DNA of 9,787 nt from Candidatus Hydrogenedentota bacterium. GTDB lineage: Bacteria > Spirochaetota > Leptospiria > Turneriellales > J094. The position numbers and the translations under genes were made by a program. The stretch covers positions 1 through 9,787 of the forward strand of contig RFJE01000100.1 in NCBI GenBank assembly GCA_003695005.1, in the 5' to 3' direction. Below are positions 1 through 6,583 of this stretch, in pieces; the first letter of the stretch is position 1; every line of letters starts with the position of its first letter. The notes below the pieces were generated by a model, which was not told the origin of the DNA, did no database searches, and saw nothing but the letters and a program-made list of their open reading frames with translations.

Positions 1-195
1 ATTGCTCTTTCGGGTAACACAGGACGAAGTACAGGCCCCCATTTACACTTTGAAGTAAGGTGTGAGGGGATAATACTGAATCCTGAATTTTACTTACCAG
101 AGTTTACCTCTTCCATGCATTCTGCCATGGAGTTTGAAACTAACTTAATGTATTTAGAACAAACAGAAAGATTACAACTTCGTCCTAAAAACTAA
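1..195 (+). CDS. M23 (LytM/lysostaphin-type) metallopeptidase, C-terminal fragment
   Basis: This open frame enters from the left edge in frame 1 and ends at TAA 193-195, giving the last 64 residues of a protein. Residues 5-20 read [16 protein letters not shown]. This is the hallmark end of the M23 peptidase domain, in which the HxH pair (here H14 and H16) supplies a zinc ligand and a catalytic histidine. It is followed by a typical NPEFYL segment closing the domain and then about 30 residues of tail with no recognisable motif. Family members cut peptide cross-links in peptidoglycan, or act as catalytically dead activators of amidases. Whether this one is active depends on the first zinc-binding histidine and aspartate, which lie outside the window. 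It is the only plus-strand gene seen and converges on the M30 gene, the two stop codons overlapping. The family call is firm; the exact substrate and any signal peptide cannot be judged. Confidence 0.9.
   Translation: MALSGNTGRSTGPHLHFEVRCEGIILNPEFYLPEFTSSMHSAMEFETNLMYLEQTERLQLRPKN
192..195. other. Convergent stop codons overlapping by 4 bp
   Basis: The plus-strand bases CTAA serve both genes. TAA 193-195 ends the M23 fragment, and the complement of 192-194 (TAG) ends the M30 peptidase gene. There is therefore no intergenic space for a terminator, and any transcript termination must occur inside the opposing coding sequence. Confidence 0.9.
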
Positions 196-1484
196 TTTAG
201 CTTTGCCCCTAATGTTGGGAAATCAACTCTTGGCATTAGGGAGCTTCCACAGAGACGCCCTATTACATTCGTAGTAACATTAGCAGTAGAGTTACTTGTA
301 TTTGTATCATGGCTATAGACAACACCATTACTTCCTTCCCATAAGCCTGTAAAAGGGGAACTTGTCGAAATGGAACTCGTTACATTGACTGCTTTTGCTG
401 CATACCCTGACAAAGTAAGACTGCCCGAAATGGAGCTAGCAGGGGGAACAGCTGGAGCCAGGTTAAATTTATACTGCGCAGAACGAGTAAAGCTAAAGGC
501 AGTTCCGGCTACATTTCCGCTTACATTGGTAAGCCCGTAAATGGCCGCTTGTTCTAAACGAAAGGAACATTCAAACCGGGTATATGCATGAGGGAAATTA
601 GATCCACAGCCACTGACAAAAGTATTGGTATTGGCAAAAGCATTTTCTACGCCAGCAATTCCTACATCGTTATCTCGAAATATAGCGCTAATCACAGAAT
701 TCCCAACACTATCTGCAATAAACCGAAAATATACATAAACATTCGAATAATCTGCTAAACTAGAATTCCAACCAATTAAAGAATCCGTTGCTGTAGAAGA
801 ATAATAATTTAAGCGAGAAGTTTGCGGTCCATATCCGGCTATGTCGGAAGCCACTTCTGATAATCCCTCATTGACCCATGTCTCTTCGAATTTTGCACTT
901 GTATTTTGTAAGTAGTACTCATAATCATGTTCAAAATGAAGCATGTGCTGGTACTCATGTGCCATTGTGGCTAAAAAGTCCCTAGACCCTGGAATTGCGG
1001 GATAGGTATCTAAGTATAAAATATCCGCTTCATTCGACCGTATGCAAATGGATCCTGCACATAGGCTTTTTTTTACCGACTTATCGGAATACTGATCATA
1101 CGGGCTAAAGTATCCAGCTATATAAGGATCACCTTGTTTTGCACCATCTCGAATGTCCAAAAATAGTAAAATGACTTTCCCGTTTTTATCCACATCCGGT
1201 CTTTTACCAAATGTACTTTCTAAAATAGGGCCTGTTTTTTCAAACTCATTGAGCACATCTTTTGCTAAGGATTTTGTAACAAAACTTGTGTCATACGAAA
1301 CATAAACCATTGCATTGTTCGATTCAGCTAGAAATACAGCAGGGAACTGATAAGACGTGGTAATTTGCCCATTTTCAATATTGAATGACCAAAAAGACTT
1401 TGACCCAAAAAGATCGATGAGAGAATCACTATTAGCACAGGAAAAAAGAAAAAAAAGGACACTGACTAGAGAATACTTATACAC
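192..1484 (-). CDS. Predicted lipoprotein zinc metallopeptidase, M30 (hyicolysin)-like
   Basis: Encodes 430 residues from a GTG start. The codon just upstream is an in-frame TAA, so no earlier start exists, although the ribosome site is weak (GGAA 9 nt away). The N-terminus has one lysine, a short hydrophobic run and a lipobox-like LFSC with C16 as the lipidation residue, which suggests export and lipid anchoring. At 176-180 is HEYQH, the HExxH zinc site, within [12 protein letters not shown]. About 25 residues later comes WVNEGLSE (E206 or E210 as a candidate third ligand). This arrangement fits the M30/hyicolysin family of extracellular metallopeptidases. Residues 97-102 (DVDKNG) look like a DxDxNG calcium loop. 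C142 and C147 lie close enough for a disulfide; C293, C306 and C412 also follow. The C-terminal third is Ser/Thr/Asn-rich and unrecognised. The gene follows dnaJ by 43 bp on the same strand. The substrate is unknown. Peptidase type is fairly sure; lipidation is inferred. Confidence 0.75.
   Translation of the reverse strand: MYKYSLVSVLFFLFSCANSDSLIDLFGSKSFWSFNIENGQITTSYQFPAVFLAESNNAMVYVSYDTSFVTKSLAKDVLNEFEKTGPILESTFGKRPDVDKNGKVILLFLDIRDGAKQGDPYIAGYFSPYDQYSDKSVKKSLCAGSICIRSNEADILYLDTYPAIPGSRDFLATMAHEYQHMLHFEHDYEYYLQNTSAKFEETWVNEGLSEVASDIAGYGPQTSRLNYYSSTATDSLIGWNSSLADYSNVYVYFRFIADSVGNSVISAIFRDNDVGIAGVENAFANTNTFVSGCGSNFPHAYTRFECSFRLEQAAIYGLTNVSGNVAGTAFSFTRSAQYKFNLAPAVPPASSISGSLTLSGYAAKAVNVTSSISTSSPFTGLWEGSNGVVYSHDTNTSNSTANVTTNVIGRLCGSSLMPRVDFPTLGAKLN
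207..241. repeat. 8-bp inverted repeat near the 3' ends of the convergent genes
   Basis: CCCTAATG (207-214) and CATTAGGG (234-241) are perfect inverse copies separated by 19 bases. The repeat lies 12 bp past the M23 stop and inside the last codons of the M30 gene. No T-run follows on either strand, so it is not a standard intrinsic terminator. It could still form a 3' hairpin in either transcript. The arms are short enough that chance is a real alternative. Confidence 0.3.
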
Positions 1485-1503
1485 TTACCCATATTCCGTT
1501 TAA

Positions 1504-1509
1504 ATTATA
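1504..1509 (-). promoter_or_regulatory. Possible -10 box (TATAAT) upstream of the M30 peptidase gene
   Basis: The minus strand has a perfect TATAAT in the 43-bp gap between dnaJ and the M30 gene, 19 bases upstream of the GTG. No good -35 hexamer is found 16-18 bp further upstream (GCTAAA at 17 bp) and there is no TGn extension. The leader would be only about a dozen bases. It may be a weak promoter or a chance AT-rich match, with the gene read mainly from the dnaJ transcript. Confidence 0.3.
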
Positions 1510-1527
1510 GGAAGTCGAGCGCTTTCT

Positions 1528-2652
1528 TTAGCGAAACCGACCAAAAATCCCCGAAGAAGCATTGAGTTCTTCCTCGAGCTCTTTTACAAGAGCTTTTACT
1601 TTGCTACTTGTTCCTTTTGGAATTTGAACTTTTACTTCTACAAGCAAATCTCCGCGACGGTTTGGATGTCCCATGACTGGCAGTCCCTTTTGGCGGACGC
1701 GGAAAACAGTATCGGGCTGCGTTCCCGCAGGAATTTTTAATTTTACTTGGCTACCTTCCAAAGTAGGTACCATAATTTCCCCACCAATAATAGCCGTAGT
1801 CACAGGGACTTCTGCTGTTGTCCGTAAATCTGCGCCTTCTCTTGAAAACTTTTTATGTTTTTTTACGTGAACGACCACGTATAAGTCTCCGCTCGGCCCG
1901 CCATTCGGACCTGCTTCCCCTTCCCCGGCAACTTTTAGTCGTGTACCACTTTCAATTCCAGGCGGGATACGAATACTAATGGTTCTTTTTCGATGAACTA
2001 ATCCACTTCCCCCGCAAGCTGTACAGGGATTCGCCGTAATTTGACCTTCTCCTCGGCATTGCGGGCAAGTAGATGCAATGGAAAAAAAGCCCGAAGATCT
2101 TCTTACCTGACCAGTACCATGACAAGTCGGACAGACTTCCACTTTTCCATCTGAGCTTCCTGTTCCCCCACATTTCTCGCAATGCTCTTGCCTAGGAACT
2201 TGAATTTTAACTTCTTTTCCATGTAAAACATCTTCTAAAGATACTTCTAAATTATACCGTAAATCCATTCCCCTGCGTTTAGAAGATTGCGATCGGGTTC
2301 GGTGTGTACCAAAGCCACCACCAAAGCCGGAAAAAAAGTTTTCGAATAAATCTTCAAAGCTAGTGCCTTGAAAAATATCCGAAAAATCTTGGTATGCTCC
2401 TTGGCCATACATTTCGCTAGCTCCTCGCAAGCCTTCATGACCAAATTGATCGTATAATTTCCTTTTTTCCGGATCGCGCAAAACTTCATACGCTTCTGTG
2501 GCTTCTTTAAATTTCTCCTCCGCAGCTTTATCGTTTTTATTTTTATCGGGATGATATTTAAGCGCAAGCTTACGGTAAGCTTTCTTAATTTCATCAAGTG
2601 TTGCATTTTTACTTACGCCTAATACTTCGTAATAATCCCGTTTTCCTGCCAT
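1528..2652 (-). CDS. dnaJ: Chaperone DnaJ (Hsp40)
   Basis: A 374-residue, full-length type I DnaJ, the cytoplasmic co-chaperone that binds unfolded protein and stimulates ATP hydrolysis by DnaK. The J domain spans roughly 1-70, with HPD at 34-36. A Gly/Phe-rich region around 74-115 (FSGFGGGFG) follows. The zinc-binding region carries four CxxCxGxG repeats at 158-165, 174-181, 196-203 and 210-217, with all eight cysteines present. The C-terminal substrate-binding domains run from about 220 to 345. The ATG start is preceded by GAGG five bases away (AAAGAGGGCAAT). The gene lies 83 bp downstream of dnaK across a GC-rich hairpin and is the last chaperone gene of the CIRCE-controlled operon. No missing motif or unusual insertion was seen, and identification is essentially certain. 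Confidence 0.98.
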   Translation of the reverse strand: MAGKRDYYEVLGVSKNATLDEIKKAYRKLALKYHPDKNKNDKAAEEKFKEATEAYEVLRDPEKRKLYDQFGHEGLRGASEMYGQGAYQDFSDIFQGTSFEDLFENFFSGFGGGFGTHRTRSQSSKRRGMDLRYNLEVSLEDVLHGKEVKIQVPRQEHCEKCGGTGSSDGKVEVCPTCHGTGQVRRSSGFFSIASTCPQCRGEGQITANPCTACGGSGLVHRKRTISIRIPPGIESGTRLKVAGEGEAGPNGGPSGDLYVVVHVKKHKKFSREGADLRTTAEVPVTTAIIGGEIMVPTLEGSQVKLKIPAGTQPDTVFRVRQKGLPVMGHPNRRGDLLVEVKVQIPKGTSSKVKALVKELEEELNASSGIFGRFR

Positions 2653-2687
2653 ATTGCCCTCTTTCCTTTTCTTTTTCTTAAATAAAT

Positions 2688-2710
2688 CCTGCGCCGAAAA
2701 CCGGCGCAGG
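2688..2710 (-). terminator. GC-rich hairpin between dnaK and dnaJ (attenuator or processing site)
   Basis: Perfect 9-bp arms CCTGCGCCG and CGGCGCAGG enclose a 5-base loop (2697-2701, GTTTT on the minus strand). This is the most GC-rich and stable-looking structure in an otherwise AT-rich gap. Downstream on the minus strand the tail is ATTTATTTAAG, an interrupted U-tract, so termination would be partial. On the plus strand the tail is TATTTTTAC, so it could also stop antisense transcription. The likely role is lowering dnaJ output relative to dnaK, or protecting the 3' end of a processed dnaK mRNA. Confidence 0.7.
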
Positions 2711-2735
2711 TATTTTTACTTTCATTTACAATTTT

Positions 2736-4673
2736 TTATTTTTTATCGTTATCGTCGTCTTTTACCTCTTCAAACTCGGCGTCCACAACCTTTTCGCCAC
2801 TTTCGGAAGCCGTGGATGTACTTTCTTGTTCCGATGCTTCCGACTGACTTTCAGAAGCATTTGCTTGTGCAGCTTGCATAAGCACTGACGAATGTTTTTC
2901 CATTAAAGACTGCAAGCTACTTTTGGCATTTTGCATTTGCGTTAAATCGCGAGTATTTAATGCATCTTTAGCTTTTGCAAGCTCTTGATCAAATTCAGAC
3001 TTAATCGAAGCATCTAAATTTTTTGCTTCTGATAATGTTTTTTCTAGTGTATAAATTAAATTGTCGAGCTCGTTATAAGCTGATGCAATTTCTTTTGCTT
3101 TACGATCTTCTTCTGCATGTGCTTCGGCGTCTTTAATCATTTTTTCAATTTCTTCTTCGGACAAAGATCCAGTTGCTTCAATTTTAATTTGCTGTTCTTT
3201 ACCGGTCTTTAAGTCTTTTGCCGAAACATGCACAATTCCATTAGCATCAATATCAAATGTAACCTCAATTTGCGGCACTCCTCTTGGTGCGGGTGGAATC
3301 CCGACTAATTGAAAGCGCCCAAGCGTGCGGTTATCTTTTGCCATTTCCCGCTCACCTTGCAATACATGAATATCCACTGCGGTTTGGTTATCCGCTGCCG
3401 TTGAAAAAATCTCACTTTTCTTGGTCGGGATAGTTGTATTGCGCGGGATAATTTTTGTCATAACACCACCTAAGGTTTCGATACCTAAAGAAAGCGGTGT
3501 AACATCTAACAAGAGTACATCGGAAACATCCCCTGCTAATACACCGCCTTGGATGGCTGCTCCAATGGCTACTGCTTCGTCGGGATTTACACTTTTGTTT
3601 GGCTCTTTTCCAAAAATCTGTTTTACTTTTTCCCGAACAGCAGGGATACGAGTCGAACCTCCTACGAGCAATACCTCATGAACATCTGCGGCTGTAATGC
3701 CTGCATCTTTTAAAGCTTGCTCGCAAGGTTTTACAGTTCTTTCAATTAAATCATCCACAAGTTGGTTAAACTTTGCACGAGTAAGCGTCATATTTAAGTG
3801 ACGCGGACCGGATTGATCGGCTGTAATAAACGGGATATTAATATCCGCTGTTTCTTTTCCGGAAAGCTCAATTTTTGCTTTCTCGGCTGCTTCTTTTAAG
3901 CGCTGCAAAGCCATTTTGTCTTTAGACAAATCAATACTCGTTTCTTTTTTAAACTCTGCAATCAACCAATCCATAATGGCCTGGTCAAAATCGTCGCCAC
4001 CTAAATGTGTATCTCCCGAAGTCGATTTTACCTCAAACACATTGTCGGATAGCTCTAAAATGGAAATATCAAATGTACCGCCACCTAAATCGTAAACGGC
4101 CACAATTTCATTTTCCTTTTTCTTGTCGAGACCATACGACAGCGCTGCTGCAGTGGGCTCATTAATAATCCTTACCACATCTAGACCCGCAATTTTTCCG
4201 GCATCTTTTGTGGCTTGTCGTTGCTCGTCGTTAAAGTAAGCAGGCACTGTAATGACTGCTTTTTCTACTTTGTGGCCTAAATAATCTTCCGCGGTCTGCT
4301 TCATTTTCATAAGCACACGCGCAGAAATTTCTTCAGGTCGATAGTCCTTATTTCGACCCTCAATTAAAATAGAATTATTTGGCCCTTCTTTTACTTTGTA
4401 AGGTACTAACTTTATTTCTTCTTGTACCTCATTAATACGACGTCCGATAAACCTTTTTACCGAACGATACGTATATTCAGGGTTTGTAATCATCTGGTTT
4501 TTTGCCACTTGACCAATTAAAAGTTCTCCCTTATCGTTTTCTGCGACAATGGATGGCGTGGTTCGAGCGCCTTCTGCATTTGGAATAACCACGGGCTCTC
4601 CCCCTTCCATTACCGCAACGCAAGAGTTTGTGGTTCCAAGGTCAATGCCAATAATTTTTTCTTTGCTGCTCAT
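2736..4673 (-). CDS. dnaK: Chaperone DnaK (Hsp70)
   Basis: A 645-residue, full-length cytoplasmic ATP-dependent chaperone that binds and releases exposed hydrophobic peptides together with DnaJ and GrpE. The nucleotide-binding domain is about 1-384, with the three Hsp70 signatures: [14 protein letters not shown] at 8-21, [14 protein letters not shown] at 193-206, and [15 protein letters not shown] from about 335. The interdomain linker VLLLD is at 386-390, followed by the beta-sandwich substrate domain (about 393-505) and a helical lid to about 600. Residues 603-625 are a Ser/Glu-rich spacer, and the C-terminus has the EEVKDD tail common in bacterial DnaK. The ATG is preceded by AAGGAG at a 6-base spacing, and that site sits in the last codons of grpE (3-bp gap). 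Expression is expected to follow the CIRCE/HrcA promoter upstream of hrcA. No anomalies seen. Confidence 0.99.
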   Translation of the reverse strand: MSSKEKIIGIDLGTTNSCVAVMEGGEPVVIPNAEGARTTPSIVAENDKGELLIGQVAKNQMITNPEYTYRSVKRFIGRRINEVQEEIKLVPYKVKEGPNNSILIEGRNKDYRPEEISARVLMKMKQTAEDYLGHKVEKAVITVPAYFNDEQRQATKDAGKIAGLDVVRIINEPTAAALSYGLDKKKENEIVAVYDLGGGTFDISILELSDNVFEVKSTSGDTHLGGDDFDQAIMDWLIAEFKKETSIDLSKDKMALQRLKEAAEKAKIELSGKETADINIPFITADQSGPRHLNMTLTRAKFNQLVDDLIERTVKPCEQALKDAGITAADVHEVLLVGGSTRIPAVREKVKQIFGKEPNKSVNPDEAVAIGAAIQGGVLAGDVSDVLLLDVTPLSLGIETLGGVMTKIIPRNTTIPTKKSEIFSTAADNQTAVDIHVLQGEREMAKDNRTLGRFQLVGIPPAPRGVPQIEVTFDIDANGIVHVSAKDLKTGKEQQIKIEATGSLSEEEIEKMIKDAEAHAEEDRKAKEIASAYNELDNLIYTLEKTLSEAKNLDASIKSEFDQELAKAKDALNTRDLTQMQNAKSSLQSLMEKHSSVLMQAAQANASESQSEASEQESTSTASESGEKVVDAEFEEVKDDDNDKK

Positions 4674-4685
4674 AGTTTACTCCTT
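4674..4685 (-). promoter_or_regulatory. Ribosome binding site of dnaK embedded in the grpE stop region
   Basis: On the minus strand AAGGAG (4685-4680) is immediately followed by the grpE stop TAA and three bases before the dnaK ATG. The last two GrpE codons (Lys-Glu) therefore double as the Shine-Dalgarno sequence, implying translational coupling. The spacing of six bases fixes the dnaK start. Confidence 0.85.
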
Positions 4686-5375
4686 TTCTTCTTGGTTATT
4701 TTTGTTGTCTTCTTGTTTGTTTTGTTGGTTTTCTGTTTGCTCCTTTTTTATAGGAACTTTTACAGCCACACGTGCAGGACGCACAATGTGGTCTCCAATT
4801 TTATATCCTTTTTGATAAACTTGATCCACAATTTCATTTTCTACTTCATCCGACTCAATACGAGTCAGAGCTTCCATGCCATTTGGATCAAATAAATCTC
4901 CCGTCGGATCAAACTCTTCTACATTAAATTTAGTAAAAGCTTCCCATAATTGTTTTTGGATAAGCTTTACTCCTTCTAAAACTCTCTGCACCTCTTCTGA
5001 CGGATTCTTGCCTTCTGTATGAAAGACCTGATCAAAAGAATCTAATGCAGGCAAGAGCTCCGTTAAAATTTTTTGCATTACAAAACGCTCAATATCTCCT
5101 TTTTCCTTAATGGTGCGTTTTCGATAATTTTGAAACTCGGCTCTTTCCCGAAGCAACATATCTTCCGTTTGAGCCAATTTTTCTTTAAGCTCTGCAAATT
5201 CCTTATCCGTGCTTTCTTTTTGATCGGTTGTTTGATCTGCATCCGCAGAACCTTTTTCATCTTGCTTCATTTCGTTTTGGTTTTGGCTTTCCATCTTGCT
5301 TCTTTCCTTTTCTTTTGCCTCATTTTCAGGCTTTTGTGTTTGTTTCTCTTGTTTTGTATTTTTCGTTTGCGTCAT
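4677..5375 (-). CDS. grpE: Nucleotide exchange factor GrpE
   Basis: Encodes 232 residues; GrpE dimers release ADP from DnaK. A long helical region, probably coiled coil, spans about 55-100 (ELKEKLAQTEDMLLRERAEF, then NYRKRT). The compact C-terminal beta domain follows, with FDPNGMEAL at 162-170 and QKGYKIGDHIVRPARVAV near 188-205, matching the conserved GrpE core. The first 55 and last 22 residues are low-complexity and rich in Lys, Glu, Gln and Asn; these tails make it longer than many GrpE proteins (about 190-200). The ATG at 5375 has AAGGAG six bases upstream inside the hrcA stop region, which supports this start. An internal ATG at codon 28 (5294) also has a purine-rich AAGGAA upstream and is a weaker alternative. 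Spacing is 3 bp to both hrcA and dnaK. Confidence 0.97.
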   Translation of the reverse strand: MTQTKNTKQEKQTQKPENEAKEKERSKMESQNQNEMKQDEKGSADADQTTDQKESTDKEFAELKEKLAQTEDMLLRERAEFQNYRKRTIKEKGDIERFVMQKILTELLPALDSFDQVFHTEGKNPSEEVQRVLEGVKLIQKQLWEAFTKFNVEEFDPTGDLFDPNGMEALTRIESDEVENEIVDQVYQKGYKIGDHIVRPARVAVKVPIKKEQTENQQNKQEDNKNNQEEKE

Positions 5376-5387
5376 TTTTTACTCCTT
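5376..5387 (-). promoter_or_regulatory. Ribosome binding site of grpE embedded in the hrcA stop region
   Basis: The minus strand reads AAGGAG (5387-5382), the hrcA stop TAA, then three bases and the grpE ATG. The layout is identical to the grpE-dnaK junction, including the six-base spacing. HrcA ends in Lys-Glu, just as GrpE does, because those codons are the Shine-Dalgarno sequence. Confidence 0.85.
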
Positions 5388-6473
5388 TTGCTCCGGTTTG
5401 ATAGGTAACCCGCTTCCTTGCTCGGGTGGAACAAAATTTTGATTTAAAATATCCGATAATAATTGCGAACTATAATCTAATGTTGGAATGAGCTTATCAT
5501 ACGCCATTCGGCTTGGACCAATGACACCCATGGCTCCCATTGGTTTTCCTCCGAGCGAATACGCTTTCGACATAATAGATACTCCCTCTAACTTTTCGCC
5601 ATCAATTTCAATACCTAACTGCAAGTGAATGCCTTCTCGCTTTTTCATTTCTTGCAAAAGTTCAATTAAAAATTCACGATTACGAATTTTTTCAATAAAC
5701 CGCTCGGCTAACTGCTCGTCCTTTAAATTCTGCATAATTTGTCTAAAAAACTCTGTTTCGCCTTCGACATAAACTTGTTCATGTGGCGGATTATACACAA
5801 GAGCTTGCGCTACTTGAAGCGCGACTTCCATATCTTCGCCAAGCGGATTTTCTTCTTCGGCTAAAAACTCTAGCCCACGATTTTGTATTTCGTGAAGCTC
5901 ATACCCACGTAAATTTTCTGTTAAAAAGCGACTTACTTTATATAAGCGCTCTTGTGTAATCATCCGATCGAGTTTAATTTTTTTCTCATACACATTGCCC
6001 GATTCTGCCACAAGGACTGCTAATACAAAGCTATCGGCAATAGAAACAAGCTCTAATCGTCGGATAATGCTATTAATGGAAGTGGGCGCTAACACCACCC
6101 CCACTGCTTTCGAAGTCGCAGCAAGCATTTGTGCCGTAGCGCTCAACAGCTTATCCATTTGCAACTGCGCTTTCGCATAAAACTCCTCTAACTTTGCTTT
6201 TTCCGTTAGAGTAATATGATACAATTGAATGAGCTCTTCCGCATAAAGCCGAATGGCTAAATCCGTCGGCACACGCCCTGCAGACGTATGCGGACTCCGT
6301 AAAAAGCCAAGTTGTTCTAATAAAGACATTTCTTTGCGTACCGTAGCAGAAGAGCATTTTAAGTCAAACTTTTCCACAAGCGCTTTTGATCCCACAGGCT
6401 CTCCAGTTAAAATATATTCGCTAACTACAGCACGAATTATTTCTACTTGCCTTGGTGTAATTCCTCCTCTCAT
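5379..6473 (-). CDS. hrcA: Heat-inducible transcription repressor HrcA
   Basis: Encodes 364 residues from the ATG at 6473, which has AAGGGAG six bases upstream. The open frame extends to a GTG at 6500, but that codon lies inside the CIRCE operator and has no ribosome site, so I reject it. HrcA binds CIRCE as a dimer and represses class I heat-shock genes; GroEL is known to help it fold in other bacteria. The winged-helix N-terminus holds TGEPVGSKAL (23-32), SSATVRKEMSLLEQLGFL (41-58) and HTSAGRVPTD (62-71), all family hallmarks. The C-terminus has KPMGAMGVIGPSRMAYDK (310-327) followed by IPTLDY, also diagnostic. It is the first gene of the operon and so autoregulated. Length is near the usual 340-350, with a slightly longer C-terminal tail ending in KE. 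Confidence 0.97.
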   Translation of the reverse strand: MRGGITPRQVEIIRAVVSEYILTGEPVGSKALVEKFDLKCSSATVRKEMSLLEQLGFLRSPHTSAGRVPTDLAIRLYAEELIQLYHITLTEKAKLEEFYAKAQLQMDKLLSATAQMLAATSKAVGVVLAPTSINSIIRRLELVSIADSFVLAVLVAESGNVYEKKIKLDRMITQERLYKVSRFLTENLRGYELHEIQNRGLEFLAEEENPLGEDMEVALQVAQALVYNPPHEQVYVEGETEFFRQIMQNLKDEQLAERFIEKIRNREFLIELLQEMKKREGIHLQLGIEIDGEKLEGVSIMSKAYSLGGKPMGAMGVIGPSRMAYDKLIPTLDYSSQLLSDILNQNFVPPEQGSGLPIKPEQKE

Positions 6474-6479
6474 GCTCTT

Positions 6480-6486
6480 CTCCCTT
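6480..6486 (-). promoter_or_regulatory. Ribosome binding site deciding the hrcA start
   Basis: AAGGGAG on the minus strand sits six bases before the ATG at 6473, the same spacing used by grpE and dnaK. It supports this ATG over the in-frame GTG at 6500. Confidence 0.8.
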
Positions 6487-6493
6487 TTGCCTG

Positions 6494-6520
6494 TTAGCAC
6501 TCTAATCTATTGAGTGCTAA
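6494..6520 (-). promoter_or_regulatory. CIRCE operator (HrcA binding site)
   Basis: Perfect consensus CIRCE: TTAGCACTC, nine spacer bases (6503-6511), then GAGTGCTAA. The inverted repeat extends two more bases on each side (6492-6522). It begins at about the predicted transcription start of the hrcA promoter and lies 21-47 bases before the hrcA ATG. A bound HrcA dimer would block initiation, and the repeat can also fold as a hairpin at the 5' end of the mRNA. Only one copy is seen, so it should govern hrcA, grpE, dnaK and dnaJ together. Confidence 0.98.
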
Positions 6521-6527
6521 CACTGGT

Positions 6528-6556
6528 AATATACACAAAAAAAGACAAATCGGCAA
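6528..6556 (-). promoter_or_regulatory. Vegetative (sigma70-type) promoter of the hrcA operon
   Basis: On the minus strand TTGCCG (6556-6551) and TATATT (6533-6528) are separated by exactly 17 bases. Each hexamer matches the consensus at four or five of six positions. The start of transcription would fall near 6521, at the edge of CIRCE, the standard arrangement for HrcA-repressed promoters. A-tracts directly upstream (6558-6583) may act as an UP-like element. Confidence 0.85.
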
Positions 6557-6557
6557 G

Positions 6558-6583
6558 TTTTTTTTCATTTTTTTGGAAAAAAA
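6558..6583. repeat. Homopolymer A/T tracts upstream of the hrcA promoter
   Basis: The plus strand has a T8 run, then CA, then T7-GG-A7. The latter is a perfect inverted repeat with a 2-base centre. The tracts cover the GH3 stop codon and abut the -35 box of the hrcA promoter. They are not a hairpin terminator (no GC stem). They may bend DNA, contact the RNA polymerase alpha subunits, or simply be slippage-prone. Confidence 0.6.

Noticed and set aside
1470..1492. ATG at 1490-1492 as the start of the M30 gene.
   Set aside because: It is out of frame with the peptidase and hits a TAG after eight codons. The GTG at 1484 follows an in-frame TAA and gives a sensible lipoprotein signal.
2246..2606. 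Second open frame on the minus strand overlapping the start of dnaJ.
   Set aside because: It is a shifted reading of dnaJ with Lys/Arg-rich composition and no family motif; the dnaJ frame has complete domains.
5073..5408. Hydrophobic Leu/Phe-rich open frame on the plus strand opposite grpE, resembling a membrane protein.
   Set aside because: It is the complement of Lys/Glu-rich GrpE codons (AAA/GAA read as TTT/TTC), which automatically gives Phe/Leu. There is no independent promoter or ribosome site, and grpE is well supported.
6568..6583. T7-GG-A7 inverted repeat as an intrinsic terminator of the GH3 gene.
   Set aside because: The stem would be only A-T pairs with a 2-base loop, which cannot form a stable terminator hairpin. 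A-tract or UP-element roles are more plausible.
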